Source of the DNA: Thermothelomyces thermophilus ATCC 42464
Lineage: Eukaryota; Ascomycota; Sordariomycetes; Sordariales; Chaetomiaceae
Assembly: GCF_000226095.1 (NCBI RefSeq)
Contig: NC_016478.1
Span: 3,896,001-3,960,000, forward strand
Direction of reading: 5' to 3'
DNA length: 64,000 bases
The notes beneath the pieces were generated by a model, which saw nothing but the letters and a program-made list of their open reading frames with translations, did not search any database and had not been told where the DNA came from. Positions 43,914 through 57,842 of the stretch are shown here, piece after piece (the first letter of the stretch is position 1; each line of letters opens with the position of its first letter). Both the position numbers and the translations under genes were made by a program.

Positions 43914-44716
43914 AAATTTGACTTATTTTCTACCCCCTAGTTATATAAGCCTATAACTAATATCTTAAAGATTAAGGAGAGCCCTCTAGCGCTCGAAGGC
44001 TTATTAGCTAAGTCGTTTAGTAAGCCTATTTACTAGTATCTAACTAGTTAATAGATATATAGCTTTAAATGTTCCTTTCGCCGTTTCCTAGTATAACTAT
44101 ATATTATAGATATCTATATACTATAGGTAAGTATTAATATGTTCGTTCTTAGCTATTACTAGTTAAATAGTTTACTAATTGTTATAATAGATATTCTAAG
44201 GTTCCCCGAGCTTAAGATCAATATCTATAAATAGCCTTTTAAGCGCTATAGCCTCTCTTGCTATAAAGGAGAGCGTTAGAAGCTCTACTTTAGTACTTAA
44301 CGTTATAATGGTATCCTAGTACGACGCCTTCTACTTTACGTAATAGGGCCTCTAAATAGGAAGAAAATATATCCCTATAACGAATACCGTATATCTAGAT
44401 TATCTACGTACAAAGCGTCTCTAGCGATCACAAGCGTTAGACTTTCTAGCGCTCGCTCGCCTCTATACTAGATTAATAGATAAGAGTTCCTAAATAGATA
44501 TCTTATTACTTGCTATATCTCCAACAAGTAGTCTAGTCTTAGGTTAGTTAGGTATCGAGAAAGTACTAAATAGGTATATATAATATCTAGATATAATATA
44601 ACTATATAATATGGGATTAATTTAACGAGCTCTTAATACTCTTTGATTTATATACTAGTAGTGCTCCCTTCGAATTTCTTAAGTTTTCTAGAGCTTAAGG
44701 GAGTTAGCTTATATAC

Positions 44717-45144
44717 TATTACGGAAATATATATATAGATACCGCCTAAGCCACTAGCACAAACAGGCTAATCAAGCCGAAGGAATGATAGACCAATTAG
44801 GACAGGATTACACTTAGTAAGAAATAATCCTAGCAGAAGATCACTAGCTTACGACATAAGCTAGGTAAGCTAGTATAGAGGATCACCACGACTACTAGTA
44901 ATCCTAGGATTATATATACATATAAATAGTCACTTATTACAGTAGACTCTAAGAGTTTACTAGTGATAATAACTTATAATTATGGTACTTATACTAAGCA
45001 TTGCTAATTATTATAAGAGATAACTCTAGTGTTATTATAAACCCTTTAGCTTTACTAAATCCCTTAGACAACCTGCCTACTTGTCCCACTTAATCTACCT
45101 TTATCTAAACCCTTTTAGAAGAAGTCTAAGTTAGGTTCGTTATA
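44717..45144 (+). repeat. LTR of Gypsy fragment A
   Basis: It starts TATTACGG (RIP form of TGTCACGG) and ends TTCGTTATA. The last ~230 bp match the other Gypsy LTRs; the segment at about 44800-44910 is specific to this copy. Confidence 0.8.
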
Positions 45145-46230
45145 TGTTGCTATTACTCCCTTTGTTCTATTATAGTTTAGAACGGAGGTAACTTTAACCT
45201 TGATATCGATATAGCTATTAACGTTACGGCCGAACAGCTGCTTACCTAGCTTGGTTAACTCTAATAGCAGATCTAGGAGTTAGACTAGAGAGATAAGGCT
45301 ACCTAAGCTCAAATTAAGGAACTTAAGAACGGCAAAAAGCATTTATAAAAGCTAGTTAACGAGGCTTATACTAAAATTAAGGCGCTTGAGACTGCTAAAG
45401 CGAGCCGTATTAAGATTAAACTGCCTAGTAAATATAGAGGAACTAAGGAAGATCTTATAGGATTTCTAACGAACCTCCGATCCTACTTCTGGCTTAATAA
45501 CGACAAGTTTCTGGATAATAAAGCTAAAGTTCTCTATATAGCTATAAGACTAGAGGGCAAGGTACTTAGATGGTTCGAACCTATATAGAATGACTATCTT
45601 ACCAAGAAAGACGAAGACGACCGAGACATATTTATATAGGTAGTCTTTCGATTCTATAACCGTTTTGAAGAAGAGCTTTAGAAGGTTTTTAGTAATAAAG
45701 ATAAGAAGATTTATATATAAGAAAGACTTACTAATCTCTAACAGACTAAGTTAGTAGCCTCCTATGCTATATAGTTTAGATAGGATATACTTAAGTCTTA
45801 GCTTAACAATAAAGCGTTAATATAATTATTCTATAACGGCTTAAAGGAAAAGGTTAAGAATAAGCTATATAAGTACGATCGACCTAAGACTCTAGACAAA
45901 TATATTATATAGGCTATTAGAATCGATAATTAACTCTATATATAAGAGTAGTAAAAACGAGGTTAAATAAATAGAACTACGGTTAAGGCTAACGAGAAGA
46001 AAAAGCGAGCATATATTAGTACCTTATATAGGACGTACCCTAGAGCTATAGATATAGATATAACGTGGAAGCAGGACTAGAAGAAGACGACCAAAGACAA
46101 GTCTAATGTTACCTACTATAACTATAGAAAGAAAGGGCACTATAAGCAAGAATGCCGAAGCCTAAAGAAAGAGTAAAAGATAGTCCCTAGAAAGGAAATT
46201 ACGGTTATCAACGAAACCACTAAGAATGTC
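44717..46230 (+). mobile_element. Gypsy fragment A: 5' LTR and gag, truncated
   Basis: An LTR (44717-45144, 428 bp) is followed by a gag-like region homologous to copy C, ending just past the zinc knuckle (YYNYRKKGHYKQEC near 46120). The copy was inserted into Copia-2 and then cut off at 46230 by the reverse-oriented copy B. The protease, reverse transcriptase and integrase parts are absent. TAG/TAA interrupt gag throughout. Confidence 0.8.
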
Positions 46231-46676
46231 TATAACGAACCTGACTTAGACTTCTTCTAAAAGGGTTTAAACGAAGGTAGATTAAGCAGGACAAGTAGGC
46301 AGGTCGTCTAAGGGATTTGGTAAAGCTAAAGGGTTTATAACAACACTAGAGTTATCTCTTATAGTAATTAGCAATGCTTAATATAAGTATTGTAATTATA
46401 ATTATTATTACTAGTAAACTCCCAGAGTCTACCTAACGAGTGACTAGCTAGCTATATATATATAATTATCTATCCCTCTTTAATAGTTATTATTAGTACT
46501 ATTTCTCCTTTTACTCTATAATTCTATATTATCGATAGTGATATGTTATTATTACTAGTGAAGACCTTAGTCTTAGCGGTGATAATCTTCTGATTAGTCT
46601 GTCAAGTGATTGGCTGTCGGAATGTCCTATGTCCTGGCTACAGCCTGCCAGGCCGTCTATATACTTATCTATGATA
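46231..46676 (-). repeat. LTR of Gypsy copy B
   Basis: Reverse orientation, about 446 bp. The left ~235 bp (3' half of the LTR) match the family, while the right ~210 bp (U3) have no resemblance to the U3 of A, C or the solo LTR. Confidence 0.75.
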
Positions 46677-49600
46677 CGATGCCCCTCCTTTAAGGCTTTT
46701 GACCTGAAAGCCCTCTTAGGCCGTTTCAAATAGTGCTAATACCCTTTGCTTATAAGTACTATATTCTTTCTATTTCTGCGTTATGGTCGCTATATTGACA
46801 AAATGCCGATAGAGAAACGGAAGTCGCTTTCTATACATTACCGTGCTTCCCTTGCTTAGAATATCGCTAAGAACGGTTTTGTTATTATACCTTGCTCTTA
46901 ATACGCGTTGTAAGGCCTTGTCTGTAAAATAATTATACGTATAAAGCGTTATAAGGCCTATATTTGTCGAGGTCGTTCTTATAATAGCTCTAGTATCCTA
47001 CTTTCTTTCTATAAGCTCGTCTCCCTTTTTTTTTTTTTTTTTTTTAAGTATGATTCCTAATGTTCGTTCTAGTAGATCGTATTCTCTAGGAGCAGCGTCG
47101 TATCAAGGATACTAAACGTTATACCGAACTTAAGCTAGATAAATCCTAATGCCGTCTAGAAGAAGCCTAACGCGAGTTATCTAAAAAGCTTATACGGCTC
47201 TAGCGTCTTTATTAATGGAAGGAGTTTTTAGTAGAGAAAGGTACCGATATAGTAGTATATAGTCTATCGACCTTAGACGAGTTAGAGGCGGTTAAGCGGT
47301 AAGAGCGGCAAGAGGCGCCTACTATACTCTTGTTAGAGATTAATAATGCCGTCGATGCTATCGACTAGGGCGTCGTCCTTGGTTCTATCCTAGGTTTTCC
47401 TTTAGTCGATCTAGGTTTTACTAATAGAACTGTTCTAATTTCTTAGGGTAGTTTAGGTTTTTAACAGGTTCCTATAAGTTATCTTCTAATCTAAAATTAA
47501 GCCATTTAACTAGATACTATAGTTCCCTATTAATAATATATAAATCTAGAATTTCTTCGACGTTCTATTCTTCCTCTTTATCCTCTACTTTAATATATAT
47601 AGCAACCTTGGCATTCTTTAATGCTAGTTCGAGAAGTAAAATATAAAAAACATCTATCTATAGTCGTATAGATGACGGTAACGATAGTCGGTAGCTAGAT
47701 GTCGAAATTCGTTCTTTAATAACAAAGGGTCTGACCTTCTTAAAGTCTAGCTTCGTGCTTAGTCATTTAGTTTGTAAGTTTCGTATAATTAGGTAGACTT
47801 TATCTCCCCTCTCTAGGCAAGGTCCCTTAAGCCTATATTTGTCGTAGTAGTTCTTTATTTTAGTCTTGACAAACTCGAGTTCCTTTTTAAGCTTTTTATA
47901 TAGTATGTGTATTTGTTCTGCTTTAACTACTACTCTTAGTATTATAACCTCTGGTCCTTGCCTAAGGTCCGCTTTATATCTATAGTTTGCGAAGAATAGT
48001 ATAACTTTGGTCGTTTCCATTAGCGTTATATTATAAACGAGTTATATTGTTAGTAATAGTATGACCTAGTCGTCTTACTAGTAGTTAACGTAAGAGCGGA
48101 GGTACTGTTTAATAACTTAGTTTAGTTGCTCCGTTTGTCTATTAGTCTACGGGTAGTATACTATTAATAGCTTGCTATTAACGTCCAATCGTCATATTAA
48201 CGCTTGCTAGAACTTCGATACGAACTTAGTATCTCTATCGGTAATCTATTCTTATAGCTAAGTATATACTAATATAACTTACTAATAGATTACGTCTACT
48301 AGCTATTTAGCTATCTAGGACTCCTTATAGGGAAAGAAGTATACCTATTTAATCAGGCGATCTACTATAGTAAGAATACTATTATAGATTACTCCTATAG
48401 CCATGTCCTTAGATTCTAGTAGCTTTATAATAAAGTCTATTATAACTAAACTCCATAGTTTATCAGCTATTAGCAGTGGCTAAAGTAGCCTATACGGCTT
48501 ATATTATACCGTTTTACTTCGATTACAAATGTCGCAGTTTCGTACGACTTCCTTAACTTATACCGTTAACTATAGAAAGTCGTAGTATTTCCTAACTTGT
48601 ACGATAGTCTTTGTAACTCCTTTATATCCTCTGAGTTTCGACTCGTAAAGTTCTCGAATCATTCGTAGCTATTAATCCCCGTCGTAGATATATGCTTTGC
48701 CTCAGTACTAGAGTTTCCTATCTCTTTCTTCCACTCCATTAGGTACCACTAGTCCGGGTGCTACTTGATACTATATCTTGTTAATCCTTTTTTCTCGAAA
48801 GATTATATAACATTCTAGGAACGAGTTAAGTAAATTATCTTCTATAGGTGTCTACGTTTCGTAATATAGCATTCCGTCCATTTGTTCCTTAAATAATAGT
48901 AGTATTATTTCCGTTTATCCTTCTGTATGATCCGTTTGTTAGCTTAAGATGTCTGCTTGTATATTCTCTTTGCCCTTCTTATAATAGATCTTAAAGTTAA
49001 ATTCTATAAGGAATTCTACCTATTATATTTATCGTCTATTAAGCTCCTTCGTCATCGTAAAGTATCGTAAATTCTTATAGTCTATATATATTTATACTAG
49101 TTTAAGTATACTACCAAGGTATAGTCGCTATTCCTTAAAAGCTTCGATAATTATAAGTAGTTCTTTGTCGTAGATCGGATAATTAAGACATAGTCTATCG
49201 AGCTTCTTTAAAAGGAAGGCTATAGGATATAGCTTTCCTTGTTTGTCTTATTATCTTAATTGTCCTCTGATAGCGTAGTCTAAAGCGTCTGTTTCTACCT
49301 CGAATGGCTTCTTAGGATTTAGTAATACTAGTACTAGATCTTTAGTAATAGCGTTATAGATTTATATAAATGCTTACTTATACTATTCTTTCCATTAGAA
49401 TTTAGTATTCTTCTTTATAAGTTCGTATAAAGGTCGTACGATCGCTCTAAAGTTCCTAATAAATATTCGGTAGAAGTTTACAAATCCGATAAAGCTTTAT
49501 ACTTCTGTAACTAATGTTACTTATCGCTAATTCTTAATAGCTTTAACCTTTAAAGGTTCTATTCGAATTTGTCCTAGGGATATTTTATATCCTAAAAACA

Positions 49601-51407
49601 CTATTTTCCCAATATAGAATTCGCTCTTTTCTTTATTAACTAATAGTTTATACGCGTATAACGCATCTAGTACTACTTTTACGTGCTTCTAGTGTTTGTC
49701 TATCGTCTTAGAGAAGATAAGTATATTATCAAGATAATATACCGTAAATTTGTCGAGAAAGGGTTAGATAGCTTGATTAATCAGGGCTTAAAACGTTGCT
49801 AGCGCGTTCGTAAGTCCGAATAGCATAACAAGGTACTCGTAATAGCTATAGGGTATCCTAAAGGCCGTTTTCTACTTGTCGCCTTCTTTGATCTATATAT
49901 AGTTATAGGCCGATAGCAAGTCAAGACGCGTAAAATATTAGGCTCCTGCTAACTAATCTTAGAGCTATAAGATTAGCGGTAACGGGTATTGGTTTTTTAT
50001 AGTCTATTCGTTAAGTTACTAATAGTCAACATATAACTGTAGCTTTCTATCTTTCTTAGGTATAAATAAGACTAGGTAGCCTGCTAGCGATGTCAACAGG
50101 CAGATATATCCCCTTCGAAGGTTCTCCTCTAAATATCGCTTAAGTTCTTCGTTCTAAGTCTAGCTTATATAATAGATCTTAAAGAACTTTAGTCGTATTC
50201 CTTCCTTAAGCTTAATCTTATAATCCTATAGGCCGTATTCCAGTAGTCCTTCTGGATATTTCGGTTCGAATGCTAGGTATCCTTTATATTTTTTCGGTAC
50301 TTCCCTAGTCTTGTCTTGTCTCTCGGTTTTCTAATAATATACGAACTTGGTTCTATCTATAGCAATGCTAGCGATTTCTCCTATCTTAACCTACTACTCT
50401 AATTATAGTACTCCGCATTTATTAACAGAGAGAATAGCTATTAGCGGTTTAGCTCGTTCTTCCTATTATAACGTCGGTATCGTTATACCGCTTCTTCCAA
50501 AGTCTATAATAGTCTACCTACCATTATCTATCTCTTATAGTAGATCTATGGGATATGCCTTCCCCTGAGCATTGTCTGCTTGCGATCCTTACACGCTCCC
50601 TATCTCGCTAGTCAAATATAACTCCGTTTAGGGTTATAGGTAGCTACTATTCTTCTAGCTGATGTCTAGGTTATAGTCTTTATAGTATAGTAACCCTAAT
50701 ATTATATCTTTATCATTACCTATATCTATAATACTAAATATAACTACTATAGTCTTTCTTACCATAGTAATATCGATTAGTTCGGTCTCTCTATATATCT
50801 ATTACGTTAGAAATGGCCCTTTGACTATACTATACTTCTGCTTCATTCTCTAAGGTATCTATAGCTAATTTATAAGCGTCGGCAAAATCAGGTTCATCTC
50901 TACTCCACTGTCTACTAGTACAAGCATTTCGTACTATTTCCATTATGCTATTATCTATAGTCGCTTATCTTGCCACCGTCGTCTAAAGATTACGGCAATT
51001 TCCTATGTTTCTGCCGGGAGGTCTCGATATAATAGTCTCTTACGTTAGTTCCTCCTATACTACACTACCACTCGCCGCTACGCAGGCGTTAATAGTTTCT
51101 AGGCCCCTCGAAGGGCCTTGACCTGTTTTCTAGGTTAGTGCTAACCTCTTCGGTTGTTCGGCTAATAGCGGCTTCGTCAATCGTACTCATTTCCGTAAGC
51201 TATTAAGTGCTTATAGCTTTCTACTATTAAGTCTATTCTACTTCTTATTATATATACTATAGCTTTATCTAAAGCTCCCAAATTCGCGATTTCTTTTCAT
51301 TTATATAATAGAGGTAATCATTACTCTAGCACATGTCCTATATATCTTGTCCTATTCTATAGTACCTAAGCTAGGCTTGTCTTAGAACTATTATAATGCT
51401 TTCTAGA
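46231..51407 (-). mobile_element. Gypsy copy B (chromovirus), minus strand, 5' truncated
   Basis: In element orientation it ends at the left with a 446-bp 3' LTR (46231-46676). Moving right one meets a non-coding 3' region with a T20 run (47026-47045), a chromodomain remnant (~47510-47640), integrase (~47760-48740; the intact stretch at 47763-48020 ends YLIIRNLQTK), RNase H (~48900-49330), reverse transcriptase (~49490-50130) and protease (~50830-50960). It stops at 51407 inside the region upstream of protease, where copy C begins. Heavy TA bias and stops show RIP. The 5' LTR and gag are missing. Confidence 0.8.
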
Positions 51408-51825
51408 TGTCACGGAAATATACATACAGATGCCACCTAGGCCACTAGCACAAACAAGCCAATCAAGCCAAAGGAATAGAAGGACCAATTATAATATAGG
51501 AAGTATAGTGATCACTACGCTCACCAGCGATTAGGGTGATCACCACCATACGATCACTCACGATCACCGTAATCAGGAGTGATCACTAGGATTATATATA
51601 TATATAGATAGTCACTCGTTATAGTGGACTCTAGGAGTTCACCAGTGGTAATAATCACAATCATAGTACTTATACCGAGCATTGCTAATTACTATAAGAG
51701 GCAACTCTAGTATTATTATAAACCCTTTAGCTTTACCGAATCCCTTAGACGACCTGCCTACTCGTCATGCTCAATCTACCTCCGTCTAGACCCTTTTAGA
51801 AGAAGTCTAAGTTAGGTTCGTTACA
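51408..51825 (+). repeat. Gypsy C 5' LTR
   Basis: The 418 bp begin TGTCACGG and end GTTACA, equal in length to the 3' LTR. U3 carries several GTGATCAC palindromes or half-sites around 51495-51590. Confidence 0.88.
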
Positions 51826-51852
51826 CGTTGTTACCACTCCCTTTGTTCTATT

Positions 51853-54800
51853 ATGGTTTAGAACGGAGGTGACTTCGACCTCGATATCGACATGGCTACT
51901 AACATCACGGCCGAACAGCTGCTCGCTTAGCTTAGTTAACTCTAGCAGCGGATCTAGGAGTTAGACTAGAGAGATAAGACTACTTAAGCTTGAATCAAGG
52001 AACTTGAGAACCGTGAAAAGTACTTATAGAAGTTAGTTAACGAGGCCTATACTAAAATCGAGGCACTCGAGGGTGCTAAAGCGAAGCGTATTAAGATTGA
52101 ACTACCTGGTAAATACGGAGGAACTAAGGAGGATCTCGTAGGATTCCTAATAAACCTCTGATCCTACTTCTGGCTTAATGACGACAAGTTTCTAAATAAT
52201 AAAGCTAAAGTCCTCTATATAGCTATAAGACTAGAGGGCAAGGTACTTAGATGGTTCGAGCCTACATAGAACGACTATCTTATAGAGGAAGATGAAGATG
52301 ACCGAGACGCGTTTATATAGGTAGTCTTCCGATCTTACGACCGTTTCGAAGAAGAGCTTCGGAAAGTTTTTAGCGACAAAGACGAGAAGATTTATATATA
52401 AGAAAGACTCGCTAATCTCTAATAGACCAAGTTAGTAGCCTCCTACGCTATATAATTTAGATAGGACATACTTAAGTCTTAGCTTAACGATAAGGCGTTA
52501 ATATAATTATTCTATAACGGCTTAAAGGAAAAGGTCAAAGACAAGCTATATAAGTATAATCGGCCTAAGACTCTAGACAAATATATCGTATAGGCTATTA
52601 AGATCGATAATCAACTCTATACACAAGAGTAGCAGAAATGAGGTCAAATGAACGGAACTACGGTTAAGGCTAATGATAAGAAAAAGCAAGTATATATTAA
52701 TACCTTATATAGGACGTACCCTAGAGCTATAGATATAGATATAATATGGAAGCAAGACTAAAAGAAGGCGACTAAAGACAAGTCTAATATTACCTACTAT
52801 AACTATAGAAAGAAAGGGTACTATAAGCAAGAATGCTAGAGCCTAAAGAAAGAATAGAAACCAGCCCCTAGAAAGGAAATTACAGCTATCGACAAAACTA
52901 CCAAGGACGTTATCGAAGTAGTAGCCACGAGTTACAAAGACAGGGATAGTGATACAGATAGTCTCGGATACAATGGCAATGGTAAGGATGAACAAGTACC
53001 GTACTCCGAACTGGTCACTATAGACCTAGAGATAGGTCTCGCCAAATAGGACACGGTAGGAGAGTATATACTGCCAATTTCGATTCTCCTAGCCTTGAGG
53101 TAGTAGGGTTTTATAGTCATATAGAGGCGGGATAGATTGTAGATAACCGATACCTAAGGAAACAAAAGACCTGGACCTAATGCTCTATTCCTCTAGGAAC
53201 AAATCAAATAGTACTGTAACGAAGTCTTCCGACTTAATACAGAATTACGTAAACAGGATAGACGCTTAATTCGACTCGTCTAGTAGAGCGATAAGATGAG
53301 GAACAAGATAAGGGAACTCCGACGTGTCGTGGAAACCATCAAAGGAGAACAGCCTGTGACATATAATAGGCCTAATAGCTATACTAAGTACCTTGACGGC
53401 CAGTAACTTAGTAATGACGTGCGGAACCTAGAATACCAGTTCATATAAGCGAACCGCGGAAAAGACGAGCGTACGTAGGAAAGCTACTAGAAGAAATACT
53501 CCTATATTAGCACTAAAGTACCTACAGCCTATATATAGTAGGAAGGATTCGGGAAAGAATTCTAATACCTCCTAGGCAACGCTATACGACTGTACCCTTG
53601 ACACGAGGCACATGCGCAAGTGCCCTGGTTCTAGTGTGTAGCATACAAATGCCGATATCACTTCCGTGACAAATTCGAAAACAATTACTAGCCGACCCAA
53701 TAGGAAAATGGGGACAGAAGCTTACGCCCTAAGGAATGGGTCTACGATATAGGAAATAGAGCGGCCGAATTGCTCTAGAAGATCGAAGCCTACGATCTAG
53801 AAAGCATTACAATAGTTCCAAAACGAGCCTAGCCTAGGTACTACGGAACGGGACAAGACATATAGGACTTATGTTAGAGTAACGATTGCCTTTATTATAT
53901 AGACGAAAAGAAATTGCGAATTCGGGAGCTTTAGATGAAGCTATAATATATATAATAGAAAGTAGAACGGACCTAATAGTAGGAAGCCGTAAGTACTCAA
54001 TGGCTTATAGAAATAAGTACGATTGACAAAGTCGCTATTAGCCAGACAACCGAAGAGGTTAACACTAACCTAGGAAACGGGTTAGGGCCCTTCGAAGGGC
54101 CTAGAAACCATTAACACCTGCGTAGTAGCAAGTAGTAGCGTAGTATAGGAGGAACTAGCGTAAGAGACTACTATATCGAGACCTCCTAGCAGAAATATAG
54201 GAAATCGCTGCAATCTTTAGACGACGACGGTAGGACAAGCGACTATAGATAATAGCACAATAGAAATAGCACGAAATGCTCGCATTAGTAGATAGTAGAG
54301 CAGAGATAAACCTGATTTCGCCGACACTTGTAAATTAGCTATAGATACCCTAGAGAATGAAGCGGAAGTATAGCATAGTCAAAGGGCTATTTCCAATGTA
54401 ATAGGTATATAGGGAGATTAAACCAATTAATATTACTATAGTAAGGAAGACTATAGTAGTTATATTTAGCATTATAGACATAGGCAATAACAAAGATATA
54501 ATATTAGGGTTACTATAGCATGAAGATTACAACCCGGATATTAGCTAGAAGAATAGTAGCTACCTATAACCCTAAACGGAGTCGTATTTGACTAGTAAGA
54601 TAGGGAGCATACAAGGATTATAAGCAGACGATGCTTAGAGAAAGGCATATCCTACGGATCCACTACAAGAGATAGGCAGTAGTAGGCAGACTACTACAGA
54701 CTCTAGAAGAGGCGGTATAACGACATCGATATCGCGACAGGAGGAACGAGCTAAACCACCGATAGCTGTTCTCTCCGTTGACGAATGCGGAGCACTATAA

Positions 54801-57800
54801 TTAGAGTAGTAGGTTGAGATAGGAGAAATTGCTAGCATTGCTATAGACGGAACCAAGTTCGTATATTATTAGAAAACCGAGAAATAGGACAAGACTAAGG
54901 AAGTACTAAAGGAATACGAAGGACACCTAGCATTCGAACCAAAGTATCTAGAAGGATTACTAGAATACGGCCTATAGGATTACGAGATCAAGCTTAAGGA
55001 AGGAGCATGACTAAAGTTCTTTAAGATTTACTATATAAGCTAGATATAGAATAAAGAACTTAAGCGATATTTAGAGGAAAACCTTTAAAGAGGATATATC
55101 TACTTGTCGACATCGCTAGTAGGCTACTTAATTCTATTTATGCCTAAGAAAGATAGAAAGCTATAGTTATATGTCGACTATTAGTAACTTAACAAACAGA
55201 CTATGAAAAATCGATACCTATTACTGCTAATCTTATGGCTCTAAGATTAGTTAGCAAGAGCCTAATATTTTACGTATCTTGATTTGCCATTAGCCTATAA
55301 CTATATATAGATCAAAGAAGGCGACAAGTAGAAAACAGCCTTTAGGATACCCTATAGCTACTATAAGTACCTTGTCATGCTATTCGGACTTACGAACACA
55401 CTAGCAACGTTCTAAGCCCTAATTAATCAAGCTATCCGACCCTTTCTCGACAAATTTACGGTATATTATCTCGACAATATACTTATCTTCTCTAAGACGA
55501 TAGACGAACACCGGAAGTACGTAAAAGTAGTACTAGACACGCTATATACGTATAAGCTATTAGTTAACAAGGAAAAGAGCGAATTCTATATTAGGAAAAT
55601 AGTATTTCTAGGATACGAAATATCCCTAGGACAAATTTAGATAGAACCTTTAAAGGTTAAAGCTATTAAGAATTAGCTACGACTAATGTCAGTTATAGAA
55701 GTACGAAGTTTCATCAGATTTACAAACTTCTACCAGATGTTTATTAGGAACTTTAGAGCGATCACACGACCTTTACACGAACTTACTAAGAAGCACGCTA
55801 AATTCTAATAGGAAGAGCAACACGAGTAAGTATTCATATAGATCTATAACGCTATTACTAAAGATCTAGTACTAGTACTACCAGACCCTAAGAAGCCATT
55901 CGAGGTAGAAACGGACACTTTAGACTACGCTATCGGAGGACAATTAGGATAACGAGACAGATAAGGGAAGCTATATCCTATAGCCTTCTTTTCAAAGAAG
56001 CTCGACGGACTACGTCTTAATTACCTAATCTACGACAAGGAACTACTTGCGATTATCGAAGCTTTCAAGGAATGGCGACCATACCTTAGTAGCACGATTG
56101 AATTAGTATAAGTATATACAGATCATAAGAACCTGCGATACTTTATAATAACAAAAGAGCTTAACAGACGATAAATACAATAGGTAGAATTCCTTATAGA
56201 ATTTAACTTCGAGATCTACTACAAGAAGGGCAAAGAAAACGTATAAGCAGACATTTTAAGCTGACGAACAGATTATACAAAAGGATAAACGGAAATAATA
56301 CCACCGTTATTCAAGGAACGAACAGACGGAACGCTGCATTACGAAACGCAGACACCCGTAGAAGATGATCCACTTGACTCGTTCCTCGAATGCTATATAA
56401 TCTTTCGAAAGGAAAGGATTAACGAGGTATAGTATCAAGTAGCACCTAGACTAGTAGTACCTGACGGAGTGGAAGAAAAAGATAGGAAACTCTAGTACCG
56501 AGATAAAGTATATATCTATAACAAGGATCAATAGCTGCAAATGATTCGAGAACTCTACAAGTCGAAACTCGGAGGACACAAAGGAGTCACGAAGACTGTC
56601 GCACAAGTCAAGAAATACTACGACTTTCTATAGTTAACGGTACAAGTTAAGAAAGTCGTACGGAACTATGACATTTGCAATCGAAGTAAGACGGTATAAT
56701 ATAAGCTATATAGGCTACTTTAGCTACTACTAATAGCTGACAAACTATAGAGTTTAATTACGATAGACTTTATTATAAAGTTACTAGAATCTAAGGACAT
56801 AGCTATAGGAGTGACCTATAATAGTATTCTTACTATAGTAGATTGCCTGACTAAGTAGGTATATTTCTTTCCCTATAAGGAGTCCTAGACAGCGGAACAA
56901 TTGGCAGACGTGATCTATTGGCAAGTTATATCAGTGTATACTTGGCTGTAAGAATAGATTACTAATAGAGATACCAAGTTTATATCGAAGTTCTAGCAAG
57001 CGTTAATGTGACAATTAGGCGTTAATAGCAAACTGTTAACAGCATATCACCCGTAGACTGACAGGCAAATGGAGCGATTGAACCAAGTTATTAAGCAGTA
57101 CCTCCGTTCTTACGTTAACTACTAGCAAGACGACTAGGTCATACTATTACCAATAGTATAACTCGCTTACAATACGATACCAACAGAAACGACCAAAGTT
57201 ACACCGTTCTTCGCGAACTATAGATATAAAGCAGACCTTAGGCAAGGACTAGAGGTTATAGTGCCGAGAGCAGTAGTCAAAGCAGAACAAATGTACGCAC
57301 TATATAAAAAGCTTAAAAAGGAACTCGAGTTTGTTAAGACTAGAATGAAAAACTACTACGACAAATACAGGCTCGAGGGACCTTGCCTAGAGAGGGGAGA
57401 TAAAGTCTACCTAATCGTACGAAACTTACGAACCAAACGACTAAGCGCAAAGCTAGACTTTAAGAAGGTCGGACCCTTTGTTATTAAAGAACAAATTTCG
57501 ACATCTAACTACCAACTATTATTACTATTATCTATATAACTACGGATAGATGTTTTTCATATTTCACTCCTTAAACTAGCACCGAAAAACGCTAAGGTTA
57601 CTATATATATTAAAGCAGAAGACGAGGAAGAAGAATAGGATATTAAAGAAATTCTAGATTTACGTATTATTAATAGGGAACTATAGTACCTAGTTAAATA
57701 GCTTGATTTTAGACTAGAAGATAACTTATAGGAACTAGTTAAGAACTTAAACTGCCCTAAGAAACTAGAACAGTTCTATTAGTAGAACCTAGATCGGCCA

Positions 57801-57842
57801 AAGATAAACCTAGGACAGAACCAAAAACAGCGCCCTAGTTAA
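51853..57842 (+). pseudogene. Gypsy C gag-pol remnant with chromodomain
   Basis: Gag starts at ATG 51853 and keeps a coiled-coil-like N-terminus, KYGGTKEDLVGFL, and a CCHC-type knuckle decayed at one Cys (~52795-52855). The same frame continues through a ~400-codon linker holding a Trp/Cys/His cluster (PWFQCVAYKCRYHFRDK, ~53625) to about 54115. Pol is in the -1 frame: protease VDSRAEINLISP (~54285; DSGA-like with Gly mutated), reverse transcriptase with YLDNILIFS (YLDD decayed, ~55460), RNase H with a DHKNLRYF motif (~56120), integrase with HPQTD-like and ANYRYKADLRQG stretches, and a C-terminal chromodomain (EEQDIKEILDLRIINRELQY, ~57625). TAG/TAA interruptions are frequent, so no functional protein is possible. 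Confidence 0.75.

Larger units (their letters stand above)
42625..44716 (-). mobile_element. Truncated Copia element (Copia-2), minus strand
   Basis: This starts with a 210-bp LTR in reverse orientation (42625-42834) that matches both Copia-1 LTRs, followed by the G-rich tract and the reverse complement of Copia-1 sequence back to about position 12200 of the window (inside reverse transcriptase). It stops abruptly at 44716, where a Gypsy LTR begins. The 5' half of the element and its second LTR are missing from the window. The first ~1.2 kb is less mutated than Copia-1, so the antisense reading segment is better preserved here. Confidence 0.85.

Noticed and set aside
46529-46729. 66-codon minus-strand frame at the edge of the Gypsy B LTR
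   Set aside because: It crosses the LTR boundary and has no counterpart in copies A or C; chance open frame.
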